DNA of 64,000 nt, taken from contig CM062291.1 of assembly GCA_031216915.1 (NCBI GenBank), positions 33,298,484 to 33,362,483 of the forward strand, written 5' to 3'. The notes below the pieces were generated by a model. The model was given only the letters and a program-made list of their open reading frames with translations. It made no database searches and was not told the origin of the DNA. A program made the translations under genes and the position numbers. This document shows positions 11,556 to 22,179 of the stretch, one piece after another (position 1 is the first letter of the stretch; each line of letters starts with the position of its first letter). This stretch comes from Pictodentalium vernedei. Taxonomy: Eukaryota; Mollusca; Scaphopoda; Dentaliida; Dentaliidae.

Positions 11556-11733
11556 TAGTGGGTCACTTTAATCATTTGGGTGCCTCTTTCTGTTTAGGCC
11601 TGAGACCCTGATTCAGATTGAGGTTCACAGAGGTGAGTTTGTTGATGCCCTGCTGTCCAGGGTAGCATCACAAAGTTCGCCCTCTGGGAACCTCATTCTG
11701 CGGACAAAGGCCTGCTCTTTTCCAGACTTGGTC
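11556..11733 (+). mobile_element. Partial hAT-type MITE (CAAGCC family)
   Basis: Matches the right two-thirds of the family at 44123-44375: CCTCTTTCTGTTTAG, CCCTGATTCAGATTGAGG, the GGGTAGCATCAC arm and a CCAGACTTG end. The left half is missing. Confidence 0.65.
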
Positions 11734-12116
11734 AAGTGGCAATTGTCTGCATATCAGGTTCCCCGTATGGTCTTGGTATCCCTATAACAGGTGGGTCTGG
11801 TATCCACCTTTTTTTTTAATCGCTTCTATTATTCACTGATGTATTCACGATATAGCCTTAGAAGTTGTCAGTGCTTTGAACATTAACAAATATATGATTA
11901 TAATCACCACCGATATGCAGACGTTCATATATCACATATTCTATCCTAGGGCTGCACGATATTCAAAACTGAATACCGGTATCGGTATTCCAAAAAATAC
12001 CGTGGTATGCCGATATATCGAAAACTGTTCAGATATATGAACACAAGTACCACAATCGAACTCGAGGCATCACAGTCGGAACGAATTAGCATGCCTTGAT
12101 GATGCGGTTCGAAAAA

Positions 12117-12740
12117 CCTTCACCCAACGCAGACGATATCAAAATTTATTATTTTCAAAATTAGCTTATCAGATTTTCCCCAAAGATTTCAACAAAACTA
12201 TATCATGTGACCCCTCAATGGAACGAGCTCAACGAGCTCGTTCCAATGAGGGGGTCACATGATATAGTTTTGTTGAAATTTTTGAAAATTATTTTTTCAA
12301 TTGCTGAATTTTTATATTACGAGGACACAAGCAGACGATTCCTTGGATTTATTTATTTATTTATTTATTGGTGTTTAAGGTCACATACTTATGCACAATG
12401 GCTAATCGTGACTGTGACAGTTTCATGGGTGGAGGAAGCCGGAGTACCCGGAGAGAACCACCGAGCAACGACGAGCAGCTGTCAGCTCTCCAACATCGTA
12501 ACTCTGCACCGCAGCACAGGCAGGGTTAGATTGGTTGAAGACATGCGCACCATCAACGTGTAGTACGCCTCAGTACACAGCATCATCGTGCCCCCATGTA
12601 GGCAATCGGGGTGAAGTGTCTTGCCCAAGGACACAACGCGGTTGCCGCAGGTGGGATTTGAACCGAGGACCTCTCGGCTTGCAGCCTGCACCTCCACCAA
12701 CTGAGCCACCGCGCCCCCGATTCCTTGGATAAAGAGATAA
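12117..12740 (+). mobile_element. piggyBac-type MITE, family 2, split by a SINE
   Basis: Left part has CACCCAACGCAGACGATATC, the central hairpin with ATATCATGTGACCCC arms around GAACGAGCTC, and a right part ATTCCTTGGATAAAGAG that aligns to the ATTCGTTAGGTAAAGGG end of the copy at 21368-21599. The TTAA flanks are eroded. The SINE occupies 12349-12718. Confidence 0.7.
12349..12718 (-). mobile_element. tRNA-derived SINE, full length
   Basis: Read on the minus strand it begins GGGGGCGCGGTGGCTCAGTT, giving a pol III box A (TGGCTCAGTTGG) and a box B (GGTTCAAATCC). A GTGTCCTTGGGCAAGACACT body follows, and the tail is AATAAATAAATA. The 12-bp direct repeat GATTCCTTGGAT flanks it (12337-12348, 12719-12730), proving target-primed insertion. 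The central phrase resembles the core of V-SINE-type elements as I recall it. Confidence 0.93.
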
Positions 12741-13200
12741 TATTATTCATTCAGGGCTACAGTTAAAAAACTCAAGACATCTTGAAAATAAAATTGTGGG
12801 TAAATAAATAATGACGATAAACCGATATTTTTGTAATTACACCGGTATTCAATCGATATTGGTTTGAATACCGGAAAAAATCGGTTTATCGATATACCGT
12901 GCAGCCCTATTCTATCCCCCTTCTCTTCCAAATCTACTCTCGCCTTACACCTTCATTCCTTCCTATTTTCATTGTACAATAGATTGTTTTTGCACATTTA
13001 TAATTAATCACCTTTTACATATATTTCCAACAAGCTGATTGGAACATACAATGGGCCAAAATTTGTTCCAAAACATCAAATTTATTATTTTTTCAATACA
13101 TGCCTCTTCCGTTTCAATATGTTTAATGCACTTTGTATGTGGAAATGACATCAAATAAGCTTAAAGCTTAAAGTCGGATCCACAAATAGTACTTATGTAA

Positions 13201-13603
13201 GGCCACACAAAGTAGATCTTCTGTTTCTCAGGCCATTATTTGTGAAATTGCATGCGGGCGAGCGGTTTTATATTTTATTTTTTATTTCAGTAATTTCTTC
13301 TTTGCCATCAAAAGTTCATGTTCTTGGTTCAAGTTTTAGGCCTCATAATCTACAGAATAGCATGGGTGGTGGTGTATTTCATCCCTTGAGTGCAAGAAGG
13401 CTTTGCAATGCTAAAGCATTGCAAAGCCTTCTTGCACTCAAGGGACAAATTCATCAATATTTTTAACTTGCGTAAAATATTAGACATAAGCCATTTAATT
13501 TTTATTTTTTTAAAGCTTAAATTGGTTATAAAAAGAGAGCATGCGGCAGCTTAAAGGACCATGCGGGAGGGCCTGAGAAACAGATTTTTATTTTTTTTAG
13601 GCC
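13201..13603. mobile_element. PIF/Harbinger-type palindromic MITE, full copy
   Basis: GGCC...GGCC ends with TAA on each side (13198-13200, 13604-13606). The copy is in the reverse arrangement relative to 112-513. The central hairpin, near 13398-13445, has perfect arms TGCAAGAAGGCTTTGCAATG and complement. Confidence 0.75.
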
Positions 13604-13895
13604 TAATAATGTCTTTGTATTACAACTGGAAATAAATATTGTTTAAACTAAGTTAAAATTTTTAATAGGTGGCATTTCGTGTTGCCTCCTTTAATCTAAC
13701 TACCTTGCTCAAAGTTCAGGAAACTTTGTTGGTGTGGGCAATCAAACATTTTCCGTCAAAAGTCCGGCCTTGTGAACGATCTACCGCATCACTTAAGGAT
13801 TTTACAAAGGTTGTCTTGCTTCCAACGGGGTTTGAGAACTCATCTCTTTCAACTGGCATTTCCCAAATCGATCAGGAGTGCATCATCAGGAAGAT
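13604..13895 (+). other. Open stretch of unknown origin
   Basis: Between the MITE and the Helentron-like 5' end, a plus-strand frame is open from about 13650 to 13941, reading FRVASFNLTTLLKVQETL and on to STGISQIDQECIIRK. It is preceded by a TTTTTAATAG acceptor-like sequence. Composition looks more coding-like than its surroundings, but no family is recognised and no donor or start is certain. It may be a captured exon fragment or chance. Confidence 0.25.
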
Positions 13896-16800
13896 AACAA
13901 GAGGCCCCAGGGGGCCTGAGGGCACTCACCTGACATGGTAGTCTAAATATCAAACCAGGGACTTGACTTGAATAAGCTGCATACCCCCTCCTAAGAAAAG
14001 CATATACCAACTAGATGAAGCGATTGTGCCCACACAATACACAGGATTTTCCTTCTATTTTCAGTTCCTGCACTTTAATGTCCCAAAATTGAGATAAACA
14101 CATAAAAAACAGATTTTTTTAAAAAACAAAATACTTTCAGCCTAAATTTTTTTCTTCTTCTTAAAACACATAAAAAACGCTAAAACTAATTTCTGGATTT
14201 TGGTCCAAAATTTTCTAAGTCCCACCCGGACCCCAAATTTTCGGTGTAAAAAAAAAATGTTTTTTTTGTCTTAAAATTGACAGAAACGCATAAAAAACCA
14301 AAAACAAAAAAATTATGGATTTTGGTCCAAAATTTTCGAAGTCCCACCCGGACCCCAAATATTCAGGGTAAAAAAAATTTGTTTTTTTTTTTTTGTCTTA
14401 AAACTGACCGAAATGCATAAAAAACAAAAACAAAAATTTACGGATTTTGGTCCAAAATTTTCAAAGTCCCACCCGGACCCAAAATTTTCGGTGTGAAAAA
14501 AAAAATTTCTTTTTGTCTTAGAATTGAGAGAAACGCATAAAAAACACAAAAAAAAAATTTACGGATTTTGGTCCAAAATTTTCGAAGTCCCACCCAGACC
14601 CCAAATTTTCAGGGTAAAAAAAAAAAAAAAATTTTGTCTTAAAATTGACCAAAACGCAGAAAAAACAAAAAAAAATTTTTTCGGATTTTGTTCCAAAATT
14701 TTCTAAGTCCCACCCGGGCCCCAAATTTTCAGGGGAAAATTTTTTTTTTTTTTTGTCTTAAAATTGACAGAAACGCATAAAAAACAAAAAACCAAAAAAT
14801 TATGGATTTTGGTCCAAAATTTTCGAAGTCCCACCCGGACCCCAAATATTCAGGGTAAAAAATTTTTTTTTTTTTGTCTTAAAACTGACCGCAATGCATA
14901 AAAAACAAAAAAAAAATTTCCGGATTTTGGTCCAAAATTTTAGAAGTCCCACCCGAACCCCAAATTTTCAGGGTAAAAAAAAATAATTTTTTTTTTTTGT
15001 CTTAAAATTTACCAAAACGCAGAAAAAACAAAAAAAAATTTTTCGGATTTTGGTCCAAAATTTTTTAAGTCCCACCCGGGTCCCAAATATTCAGGGTAAA
15101 AAAAAATTTTTTTTTTTGTCTTAAAACTGACCGAAATGCATAAAAAACAAACAAAAAATTTCCGGATTTTGGTCCAAAATTTCCGAAGTCCCACCCGGAC
15201 CCCAAATTTTCAGGGTAAAAAAAAAATTTTTTTTTTTTTGTCTTAAAATTGACCAAAATGCAGAAAAAACAAAAAAAAATTTTTTTGCGGATTTTGGTCC
15301 ACAATTTTTGAAGTCCCACCCGGACCCCAAATATTCAGGGTAAAAAAAAAAATTTTTTTTTTTGTCTTAAAACTGACCGAAATGCATAAAAAACAAAAAA
15401 AAAAATTTCCGGATTTTGGTCCAAAATTTTCGAAGTCCCATCCGGACCCCAAATTTTCAGGGTAAAAAAAAATAATTTTTTTTTTTTGTCTTAAAATTGA
15501 CCAAAAAGCAGAAAAAACAAAAAAAATTTTTTTCGGATTTTGGTCCAAAATTTTGAATAAAAAAAAGTCCCACCCGGACCCCAAATTTTCAGGGTAAAAA
15601 AAAATAATTTTTTTTTTGTCTTAAAATTAACCAAAAAGCAGAAAAAACAAAAAAAATTTTTTTCGGATTTTGGTCCAAAATTTTGAATAAAAAAAAGTCC
15701 CACCCGGACCCTAAATTTTCAGGGTAAAAAAAAAAAAAAATTTTTTTTGTCTTAAAATTGACTTTTTTTTAAAACGCAGAAAAAACCCCAAAAAAATTTT
15801 TTTCGGATTTTGGTCCAAAATTTTCTAAGTCCCACCCGCACCCCAAATTTTCAGGGGAAAAAAATTTTTTTTTTTTTTTTTTTGACTTAAAATTGACCGA
15901 AACGCAGAAAAAACAAAAAACAAAAATTTTGGATTTTGGTCCACAATTTCGAAGTCCGAAACGGGACCCCAAATTTTCAGCCTAAATATAAACCCAGGGA
16001 TTTGGCTTCAACAAACTTCAATCTCACCCCCCTCTGCATACCAAATATCAAAACATTCTTATTGCTAGATCTGAAGAAGAAGATTTTTAAAAAATACTCC
16101 TCATACTGCACTAATTTAAACATTTCGGCTCCCATAGAGAACCCAAATATCCACCCAGGCAATTCATTTCAATAAACATGTGAAACAATCTTCCAAAGAT
16201 GTTATATGTGAAATTTTAAAGCTTTCGGAGCAGTGGTTTTGGAGAAAAGTAGTCTTATGTTTTTCCCATTACCCACAGTGTTAAAAAATGCTGACTCAGC
16301 ACTTTTTCAAACTCCCCAAAAACTACCCCATCATAAAACCGATGGCAATTTTTTTTGATCATTCCATTCTGTTGGTCCTAAGGAAGCTTCACAACAAATA
16401 AGAATTCTCAGTGCAGTGTAGTTTTGGAGATATGGGCGTTTTCATTTTTTTCTATTTTTAGCTCCTGTGATTCCCACGGGGCTGTGGGGAAAAAAATTTC
16501 AGCATAAATTAGGTACTTATGACCCAATAAGCACTCATGTAAAATTTGGTTCAAATCGGCCTCGCGGTTTGGAAAATAGAAATTTGGGGCGGGGCCAAAA
16601 TTTTTGCCCCTCCTTTAAAATCGTCAAATATAGCCCCTCCAACTTCTCTTGAAGAAACTTGAGTCTACACCTCAAAAGGAAGCTGCATACCAAATATCAA
16701 GTCTCTGCTATTGCTGGTTCTTGAGAAGAAGATTTTTTAAGAATTGGAGCATTTTTGCCCCATCCCTCTGCTCAATGTGAGCCGAAACCTAATTTGACAA

Positions 16801-16966
16801 AAAATCAAAATCCGCTTACATAACCCCTTCTCACATGAAATTTCATTAATATGCGGCCAGTGGTTTGGGAGAAAAAGCCCAAACACCACCTTCACGACAG
16901 ACGACGGACGCCGGACGAAAAGTGATCAGAATAGCTCACCCTGACTTTCAGTCAGGTGAGCTAAAA
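13896..16966 (+). mobile_element. Helentron-like element with ~14 units of a 125-bp AT-rich repeat
   Basis: Starts at AACAAGAGGCCCCAGGGGGC, a 5' end familiar from bivalve repeats. From 14110 to 15980 a monomer with GTCCCACCCGGACCCCAAAT recurs at spacings of 118-131 bp (about 14217, 14340, 14466 ... 15830). Non-array text follows, then CGACGGACGCCGGACGAAAA and a terminal hairpin GCTCACCCTGA/TCAGGTGAGC, with the end near 16966. The monomer is not a multiple of three, so its open frames on the minus strand are repeat artefacts. Confidence 0.75.
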
Positions 16967-17141
16967 ATGTCTGGTGCCTTGCAGCAGTGCATATATTTTC
17001 CAGCATGTTAATTGTTGATATTTTACTTACAAACAGTTACTCTCGGATTTATGTTGACACCAAATGAATGTTGTTTGTTTAGGCCTACGACTACCTTTCA
17101 ATTTCATGTAAAGACCAAATTTGCGGACACTTTGGCTTTAA

Positions 17142-17385
17142 CCCTTTACCTAACATGAAAAGCAGACGACACTTGCAAAAAAAATTCTTGAATAACTAAT
17201 TTTTTTCATTTTTTGTCTCAAAAACATAGGTTATGACCCCTCATTGGAACGAGCTCGACGAGCTCGTTCCAATGAGGGGTCATAACCTGTGTTTTTGAGA
17301 CAAAAAATGAAAAAAATAATGAAAATTAATAGGCGATTTTTGAGAATAGCGCTGGCCGGTTGTGGCCGTTACGTTGGGTAAAGGG
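17142..17385 (+). mobile_element. piggyBac-type palindromic MITE, family 1, well preserved
   Basis: CCCTTTACCTAAC and GTTGGGTAAAGGG ends are flanked by TTAA (17138-17141, 17386-17389). The central arms run for more than 40 bp from TGTCTCAAAAACATAGG to its complement, with one mismatch. Confidence 0.88.
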
Positions 17386-17436
17386 TTAAACTACATTATT
17401 ATTATTATTATACTATAGAATGCTTTGAATCATAAA

Positions 17437-17590
17437 TAGAGGATATGGAATGAGTGTTTTTCTCATATAATATTTATGAAACGAGTCTAAGAATTTTCCG
17501 TTTGGGCAAGCCTTTGGCGAACCGAAATGTAAAATTCAGACGAGTTTCATAAATATTATGTGAGAAAAACACTTATTTCATATTCTATTT
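17437..17590. repeat. Foldback (inverted repeat) about 150 bp
   Basis: The left arm has ATATGGAATGAGTGTTTTTC and CATAAATA...ATGAAACGAGTCT. The right arm repeats their complement (GACGAGTTTCAT, GAGAAAAACACTTATTTCAT). The loop is about 55 bp. It may be another MITE, but no target duplication was settled. Confidence 0.6.
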
Positions 17591-17640
17591 ATCATATGAC
17601 ACACATATGCACAAATTAACGACTTAGTATGACTTTTTAA

Positions 17641-17865
17641 CCCTTTTTCTAACGTGTGTTGCAGACAACACTTGGAAGGAAAAAACATCATCATATAACT
17701 AAAAATTTTCATTTTTGCTTCCAAAACATAGGTTATGACCCCTCATTGGAACGTGCGTGATGTGCTCGTTCCAATGAGGGGTCATAACCTATGTTTTGGA
17801 AGCAAAAGATGAAAATTTTTCGTATATAGCACTGGCTGGTTTTGGTCGTTATGTTAGGAAAAGGG
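17641..17865 (+). mobile_element. piggyBac-type MITE, diverged subfamily
   Basis: TTAA flanks (17637-17640, 17866-17869) and CCCTTTTTCTAACG/ATGTTAGGAAAAGGG ends. It shares the GGTTATGACCCCTCATTGG arms, but the loop is GTGCGTGATGTGC and the outer arms read GCTTCCAAAACATAGG. A related, more eroded copy lies at 48560-48735. Confidence 0.82.
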
Positions 17866-17869
17866 TTAA

Positions 17870-18319
17870 TGCAATATAACCCAACCTAAATAGGACAGAT
17901 AATGTAAATTTTCCCTACTCGAATTATGCAAATGTGACCCAGTTGTATTCTGTTCAGCCAATCAAACTATCCATATTTGAAATTGACCAATAAAATCTTT
18001 AAACCCCAATTATGCAAATTATGAAAATATGGCCCAGTTGTATTTTGTTCAGCCAATCAAATTGTCTAGTTTTGAAATTGACCAATGAAATCGACGGAAG
18101 GCTTTATTTATCACTGATTAATATGAAAGCAAAATATCAAATGTTTTAAAGAGAACAAAATGGACGAGTCATATGATAAAATATTATACCAGCACCTATC
18201 TTAAGACACATTTGCCAATTCTTGGTAAAAATGCAAATTATTGCCACCAAACATGTTAATTTAGTTATATCTGATAGAAATACACACACCTGCCCAGTCT
18301 GAAGTCGATTAGGCACATA
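17870..18319. other. Intron with an 85-bp direct duplication
   Basis: ATTATGCAAAT...CCCAGTTGTATT...GTTCAGCCAATCAAA... AATTGACCAAT occurs twice (about 17920-17995 and 18005-18095) with mismatches. Nothing else recognised. Confidence 0.55.
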
Positions 18320-18765
18320 GAGGCTGAGGAGATAGGGAGCCCAAATATTAACCCAGGGTCTTGATTTGAACAAACTTGAATCTGATCCCCAAAAGGAAGA
18401 TTCTGACATTTGGATCTGAAGAAGATTTTTAAAGAATATTCCTCATATTGCACTAAGTTTAAATTTGGACTCCCATAGGGATTTCTCGATTTGAACAAAC
18501 TTGAATCAGACCATCCTAAGGATGCTGTATATGAAATATCAAAAGATTCTGATTAGTGGTTGCCGTGGGCATGGCAACTGTATTTGAACAAACTTGAATT
18601 GACATATCATGAGGAACATGCATCTCAAATTTGGTTCAATTCAGCAAAGTGGTTTATGAGGAGAAGTCAATAAGGTAAAGTTCATGCCTGACAGATGGCT
18701 GGATAGACCGCATTTGAAAAGTGATCACTAAAGCTCCCCAAGCTCAGGTGCGCTAAAAAAAAATT
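18320..18765 (+). mobile_element. Degenerate Helentron-like right half
   Basis: Repeats the phrases of 16000-16130 (AACCCAGGGTCTTGATTTGA, GAAGATTTTTAAAGAATATT). It ends with GACAGATGG...AAAAGTGATCAC and a weak hairpin AGCTCCCC...GGTGCGCT followed by poly-A. The gap against 16966 suggests an older copy. Confidence 0.6.
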
Positions 18766-18818
18766 TGGACTGAAAAGAAATAAAAATTCCATAAAATGTG
18801 TATATACAGTAGGATTAA

Positions 18819-20332
18819 GGCTAAACAAAATTAAAAATCTGTTTCTCCAGCCCTCCTGCATGGTCCTTTTGGCTGCCGCATCCTCTCTTTTCATAACCAA
18901 TGTAAACTTAAATAAAATAAAAAGTAAATGGTTTACTTCCGATATTTTACCCAAGTTAAAAAAATTGATAAATTTGTCCCTTGAATGCAAGAAGGCTTTG
19001 CAATGCTTTAGCATTGCAAAGTCTTCTTGCTCTCATGGGACGAAATACACTACCACGAAAGCTATTCCGTAAATTATGAGGCCTAAAACATAAACCATGA
19101 ACATTTGATGGCAAAGAAATAATTACAGAAATAACAAGCGCTGGACTTTCGTGCATACCCCCACGTGGTGTACCGCTTAGTATGGGCATACCTATGACCA
19201 ACAAATATTATTTATGAATATTCTCGAACGGACTGACAGACGGATGCACAGACGGACGGACGCAATCCAGTATAACCCCCCCCATTTTCTTCGAAAGTTT
19301 TCAACAATTTCCAACAATTTTTATGTCAAAAGGTATGGTAAATTGTTTGGTGTTTGGAAGTTTTATGCAATAAGGCAGAAGCCTTTGTCATAGGCAAACT
19401 GCATGCCATATTTCACTGAAATCCGATAACCCATACCTGAGATACAGACTGAACAGACAAATAATGTCTATTTCCTACAATTTCTATGTCAAAAAAGGGG
19501 GATAACTCTAAAAAGGAGAATGTGAGAAATATCGTTGAATCCTTTTTTTAAAGCCTATACCATAAGCAATGTTCACGGCAAATTTTATTGCAATAGAACA
19601 TTCAATACCCGAGATACAGGCTGAACAGATAAAATTTGGCTCGGACGGACACAACTTCTAAGTGAACAAGTAATAAAAAAAAAAATAACTAGTGTGGGCA
19701 TACTTATGACCAACAAATATTATAGAAAATAATAATTTACTTAAGTTATGAAAGTTATGAATATTCTCGGACGAACTCACACACGGACGGACAGACATTC
19801 TAACAAATGGCGACTTATGTGGCTATTTTATGGACATATTAGGTGGCTAACCTAAAACACATGTCCAACATAATAAAACAAGTTTTTTTGGGGAAAATTT
19901 TTGGGGGGTCAGCTAACCCTAACCCTACCCTTTACTGACCCTAACCCTAACCACCCCTAACCCTAGCCACATAACTCTAACACCCCTTCACTGACCCCCA
20001 CCCACCCCACCCCACTCCAAAACCCCACCCTGGCATGCCCTAACCCTACTCTACATTTATCCAAACCCCCACCCCCACCCCCCACAATAAGAGATTCTGT
20101 TATGTGGCTAGCCACGTAACAGACTTTAACCACATAAGTATCCTGTTTTACTAACTCGTAGACACATAAGTAGTCATTTGTTAGTGTGGACGGACGGACA
20201 CACGGACGCATGTAATCCAGTATACCCCCATTTTCTTTGAAAGTGGGGGTATAAAAAATAAAATAAAAAACCACTCATGCGAATGCAATTTTACAAATAA
20301 TGGCCCGAGAACCAGATCTACCTTGTGTGGCC
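18819..20332. mobile_element. PIF/Harbinger-type MITE interrupted by a Helentron-like element
   Basis: TAA flanks (18816-18818, 20333-20335). The left part (18819-19134) contains the TGCAAGAAGGCTTTGCAATG hairpin. The right part (about 20254-20332) resumes AAAATAAAATAAAAAACCAC exactly where the family consensus continues after GAAATAA. The intervening 19135-20253 is the nested element. Confidence 0.75.
19135..20253 (+). mobile_element. Helentron-like element nested in a Harbinger MITE
   Basis: Three successive GGAC microsatellites (about 19248, 19785, 20190) follow related text such as GGGCATAC.TATGACCAACAA, and two are followed by AATCCAGTATA-CCCCCATTTTC. It terminates in CCCCCATTTTCTTTGAAAGT ...GGGGGTAT, a hairpin. 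A 19905-19975 segment is a degenerate CCCTAA array. Confidence 0.65.
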
Positions 20333-21363
20333 TAATGTTTATTTTTTATTTTTATTTTCGAATAAAAAAATAATACAGTAAAGAGAACTAAAGGCAATGC
20401 AATGTGCATAAAAGGTGACCTAAATGCTAATTCTTACAACCAGAAAATAACTAAGTTTTGGCTAAAAATGCACATCAAATTCCTGAAAGATACATAAAAT
20501 GAAGGTAAAAGTAGATCTTTCAATTTAAATGCAGCAAGTCTGTCCTTTTAAAAGTGAGAAGACAGCAGAAAGTTAATCAGGTGCACAACAGCTCACCCAA
20601 ATCCGACCCGTCTATTGGATGCTTTGTCTAGATGACTAACTGCCCAAGGGAAACTGGTGTGTGTGCGACATTATGTCAACGCGACAACTCGCTTTTGCGG
20701 CAAATAGCCTAAAGACATTTTGTCAGTAAACCAGGAAGTCTAAAACAATAGAGCTGTTGGCGAGTCAAATTATCCGTTTGAAATTCCAAACAATTGTATA
20801 GCTAAGAGTCTGAATTAAGCTAGATGGTGCTGATAAGTGTGCAGCGAATCATTGTGATAATGTCAATATCTCACCCACGTTCAGGACCGAAATTTGAAAT
20901 GTATATGACAGAGCTTTGAAAAAGGAAACGAGTACTACAAACTATCCCAAGGGATGGCAGCGATGATTCAGAAAATTGCAAAGTTTGCTCGGCATTGCAA
21001 ACAACGTCATGAAATGTACAAGCTTGAATGAAATTGAAAAACTACCCAAAAAACAAATACCCCCCCTCCCCCACCAAGCCTCGTCACAGTCGAGCCGGGC
21101 CAAAGCCAGGAAAAATGGTTATGGGAGTTCAAAATACACTTCGCATTCTTTACCATAATTGCTTCATTCCAGTTATGTCTGAAGTAGTCTAAAGTCCTAC
21201 ACAGACTGTCGTTTGACAAAATGTCATTCGAACAAATTGTCGCACAGACGAAGTGTCATCTCTGGCGAATAGTCGTTAGACGAAATGTCATTTGGGCGAA
21301 CTGTCGTTTCGACCAGTTGGCTTTGGCTGAACTGTCATGAATGAACACAGTAGATCTGTCAAT
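20333..21363. other. Intron with short tandem motifs
   Basis: A 36-40 bp unit (AGTAGATCT..CAATTTAAA...GACAGCAG) starts at about 20505 and resumes at 21340. Between them are irregular repeats of CAAAATGTCATT / CGAA.TGTCGTT (20640-21330). The 20580-21335 segment may be an insertion in the 36-bp array. No exon seen. Confidence 0.5.
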
Positions 21364-21367
21364 TTAA

Positions 21368-21599
21368 CCCTTTACCCAACGCAGACAATATCAAAATTTA
21401 TTATTTTAAATAACATTTTTTTTAATTTTTCAAAAAATTTCAACAAAACCATATCATGTGACCCCTTGTTGGAACGAGCTCGTTCCAACGAGGGGTCACA
21501 TGATATAGTTTTGTTAAAATTTTTTGAAAAATAATATTTTTTCAACTGCTGAATTTGCATATTACGCAGGCGGATGCGGGCGATTCGTTAGGTAAAGGG
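21368..21599 (+). mobile_element. piggyBac-type palindromic MITE, family 2, type copy
   Basis: TTAA flanks (21364-21367, 21600-21603), ends CCCTTTACCCAACGCAGAC and CGTTAGGTAAAGGG. Central arms are CATATCATGTGACCCC with a GAACGAGCTCGTTC core. The host tandem unit survives uninterrupted at about 21784 (CAATTTAAAAGTGAG), giving an empty site with one TTAA. Confidence 0.87.
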
Positions 21600-21603
21600 T
21601 TAA

Positions 21604-21905
21604 AAGTGAGATGACAGCAGAAAATAGAGCTATCAATTTAAAAGTAGCAAGACAGTAGAAAGTAGATCTGTAAATTTAACAGCAAGGAGACAGCAGAATG
21701 TAGATCTATCTATTTCAAAGTAGCAGGGCAGCAGAAAGTAGATCTAACAATTTAAAAGTGGCAAGACAGCAGAAAGTTCATCTGTCAATTTAAAAGTGAG
21801 AAGACAGCAGAAAGTAGAGCTATCAATTTAAAAGTGGTAAGACAGCACAGAAAGTAGATCTGTTAATTTAGAGTAGAAATTAGATCTGTCAATTTGAACT
21901 ATGGG
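21604..21905 (+). repeat. Tandem array of a ~36-40 bp unit
   Basis: Seven or so imperfect units of AAAGTAGATCTGTCAATTT-AAAAGTG..AAGACAGCAG lie immediately upstream of the ABCA exon on the plus-strand map. Confidence 0.7.
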
Positions 21906-21961
21906 AGCCACCAAATGTGTACTTCAAAAAATAAAATATATTGTTTAGTTTAAAGAATCAC

Positions 21962-22128
21962 CTCACAAATGAATCCTTTCTTGCTTCTCCTCACATGATG
22001 AAATCTCTTGATCATCAGTGCAAAAAACTGTCTGCAAACAAGTTTCCATCCTTTCACCTGCATCATTCTTCCTGCTCCAGAGAATCCTCCACTCTCACAG
22101 TAGGCTTCCTCCTCATTCTCATATAACT
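21962..22128 (-). CDS. ABCA1-like: ABCA1-like exon: cytosolic approach to TMD2
   Basis: Encodes an acidic stretch (ELYENEEEAYCESGGFSG), then MMQVKGWKLVCRQFFALMI and KRFHHVRRSKKGFICE. This is the amphipathic/basic segment that precedes the first TMD2 helix in ABCA1 (KGWKL...QF.AL..KR...RRS.KGF). Acceptor ATTACAG, donor GAG|GTGATT. It has no ATG-initiated frame of its own and was found by reading the minus strand for the segment missing between its neighbours. Phases fit both sides. Confidence 0.92.
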
Positions 22129-22179
22129 CTGTAATGAAAGTTTGAAAAGAAGAGTGTATTTTTAATTTATCTCATTCCA

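Larger units (their letters stand above)
11947..12909. mobile_element. hAT-type MITE with nested insertions
   Basis: Termini TAGGGCTGCACG and CGTGCAGCCCTA are inverted. The 8-bp flanks TTCTATCC (11939-11946 and 12910-12917) are identical direct repeats. 8-bp duplications and GGGCTGCA-type ends are hAT features. Inside are a piggyBac-type MITE (12117-12740) and, within that, a SINE (12349-12718), so about 340 bp is the host element. Both arms carry ACCGGTAT/GATATA-rich text (ACTGAATACCGG, TTTGAATACCGG). Confidence 0.85.

Noticed and set aside
12640..12718. Apparent tRNA gene (box A and box B present)
   Set aside because: Part of the SINE; no complete cloverleaf or anticodon arm of a normal tRNA.
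14313..15972. Overlapping minus-strand open frames with phrases like FKTKKKFFF
   Set aside because: Translation of a 125-bp AT-rich tandem repeat whose length is not a multiple of three; frames rotate with the repeat.
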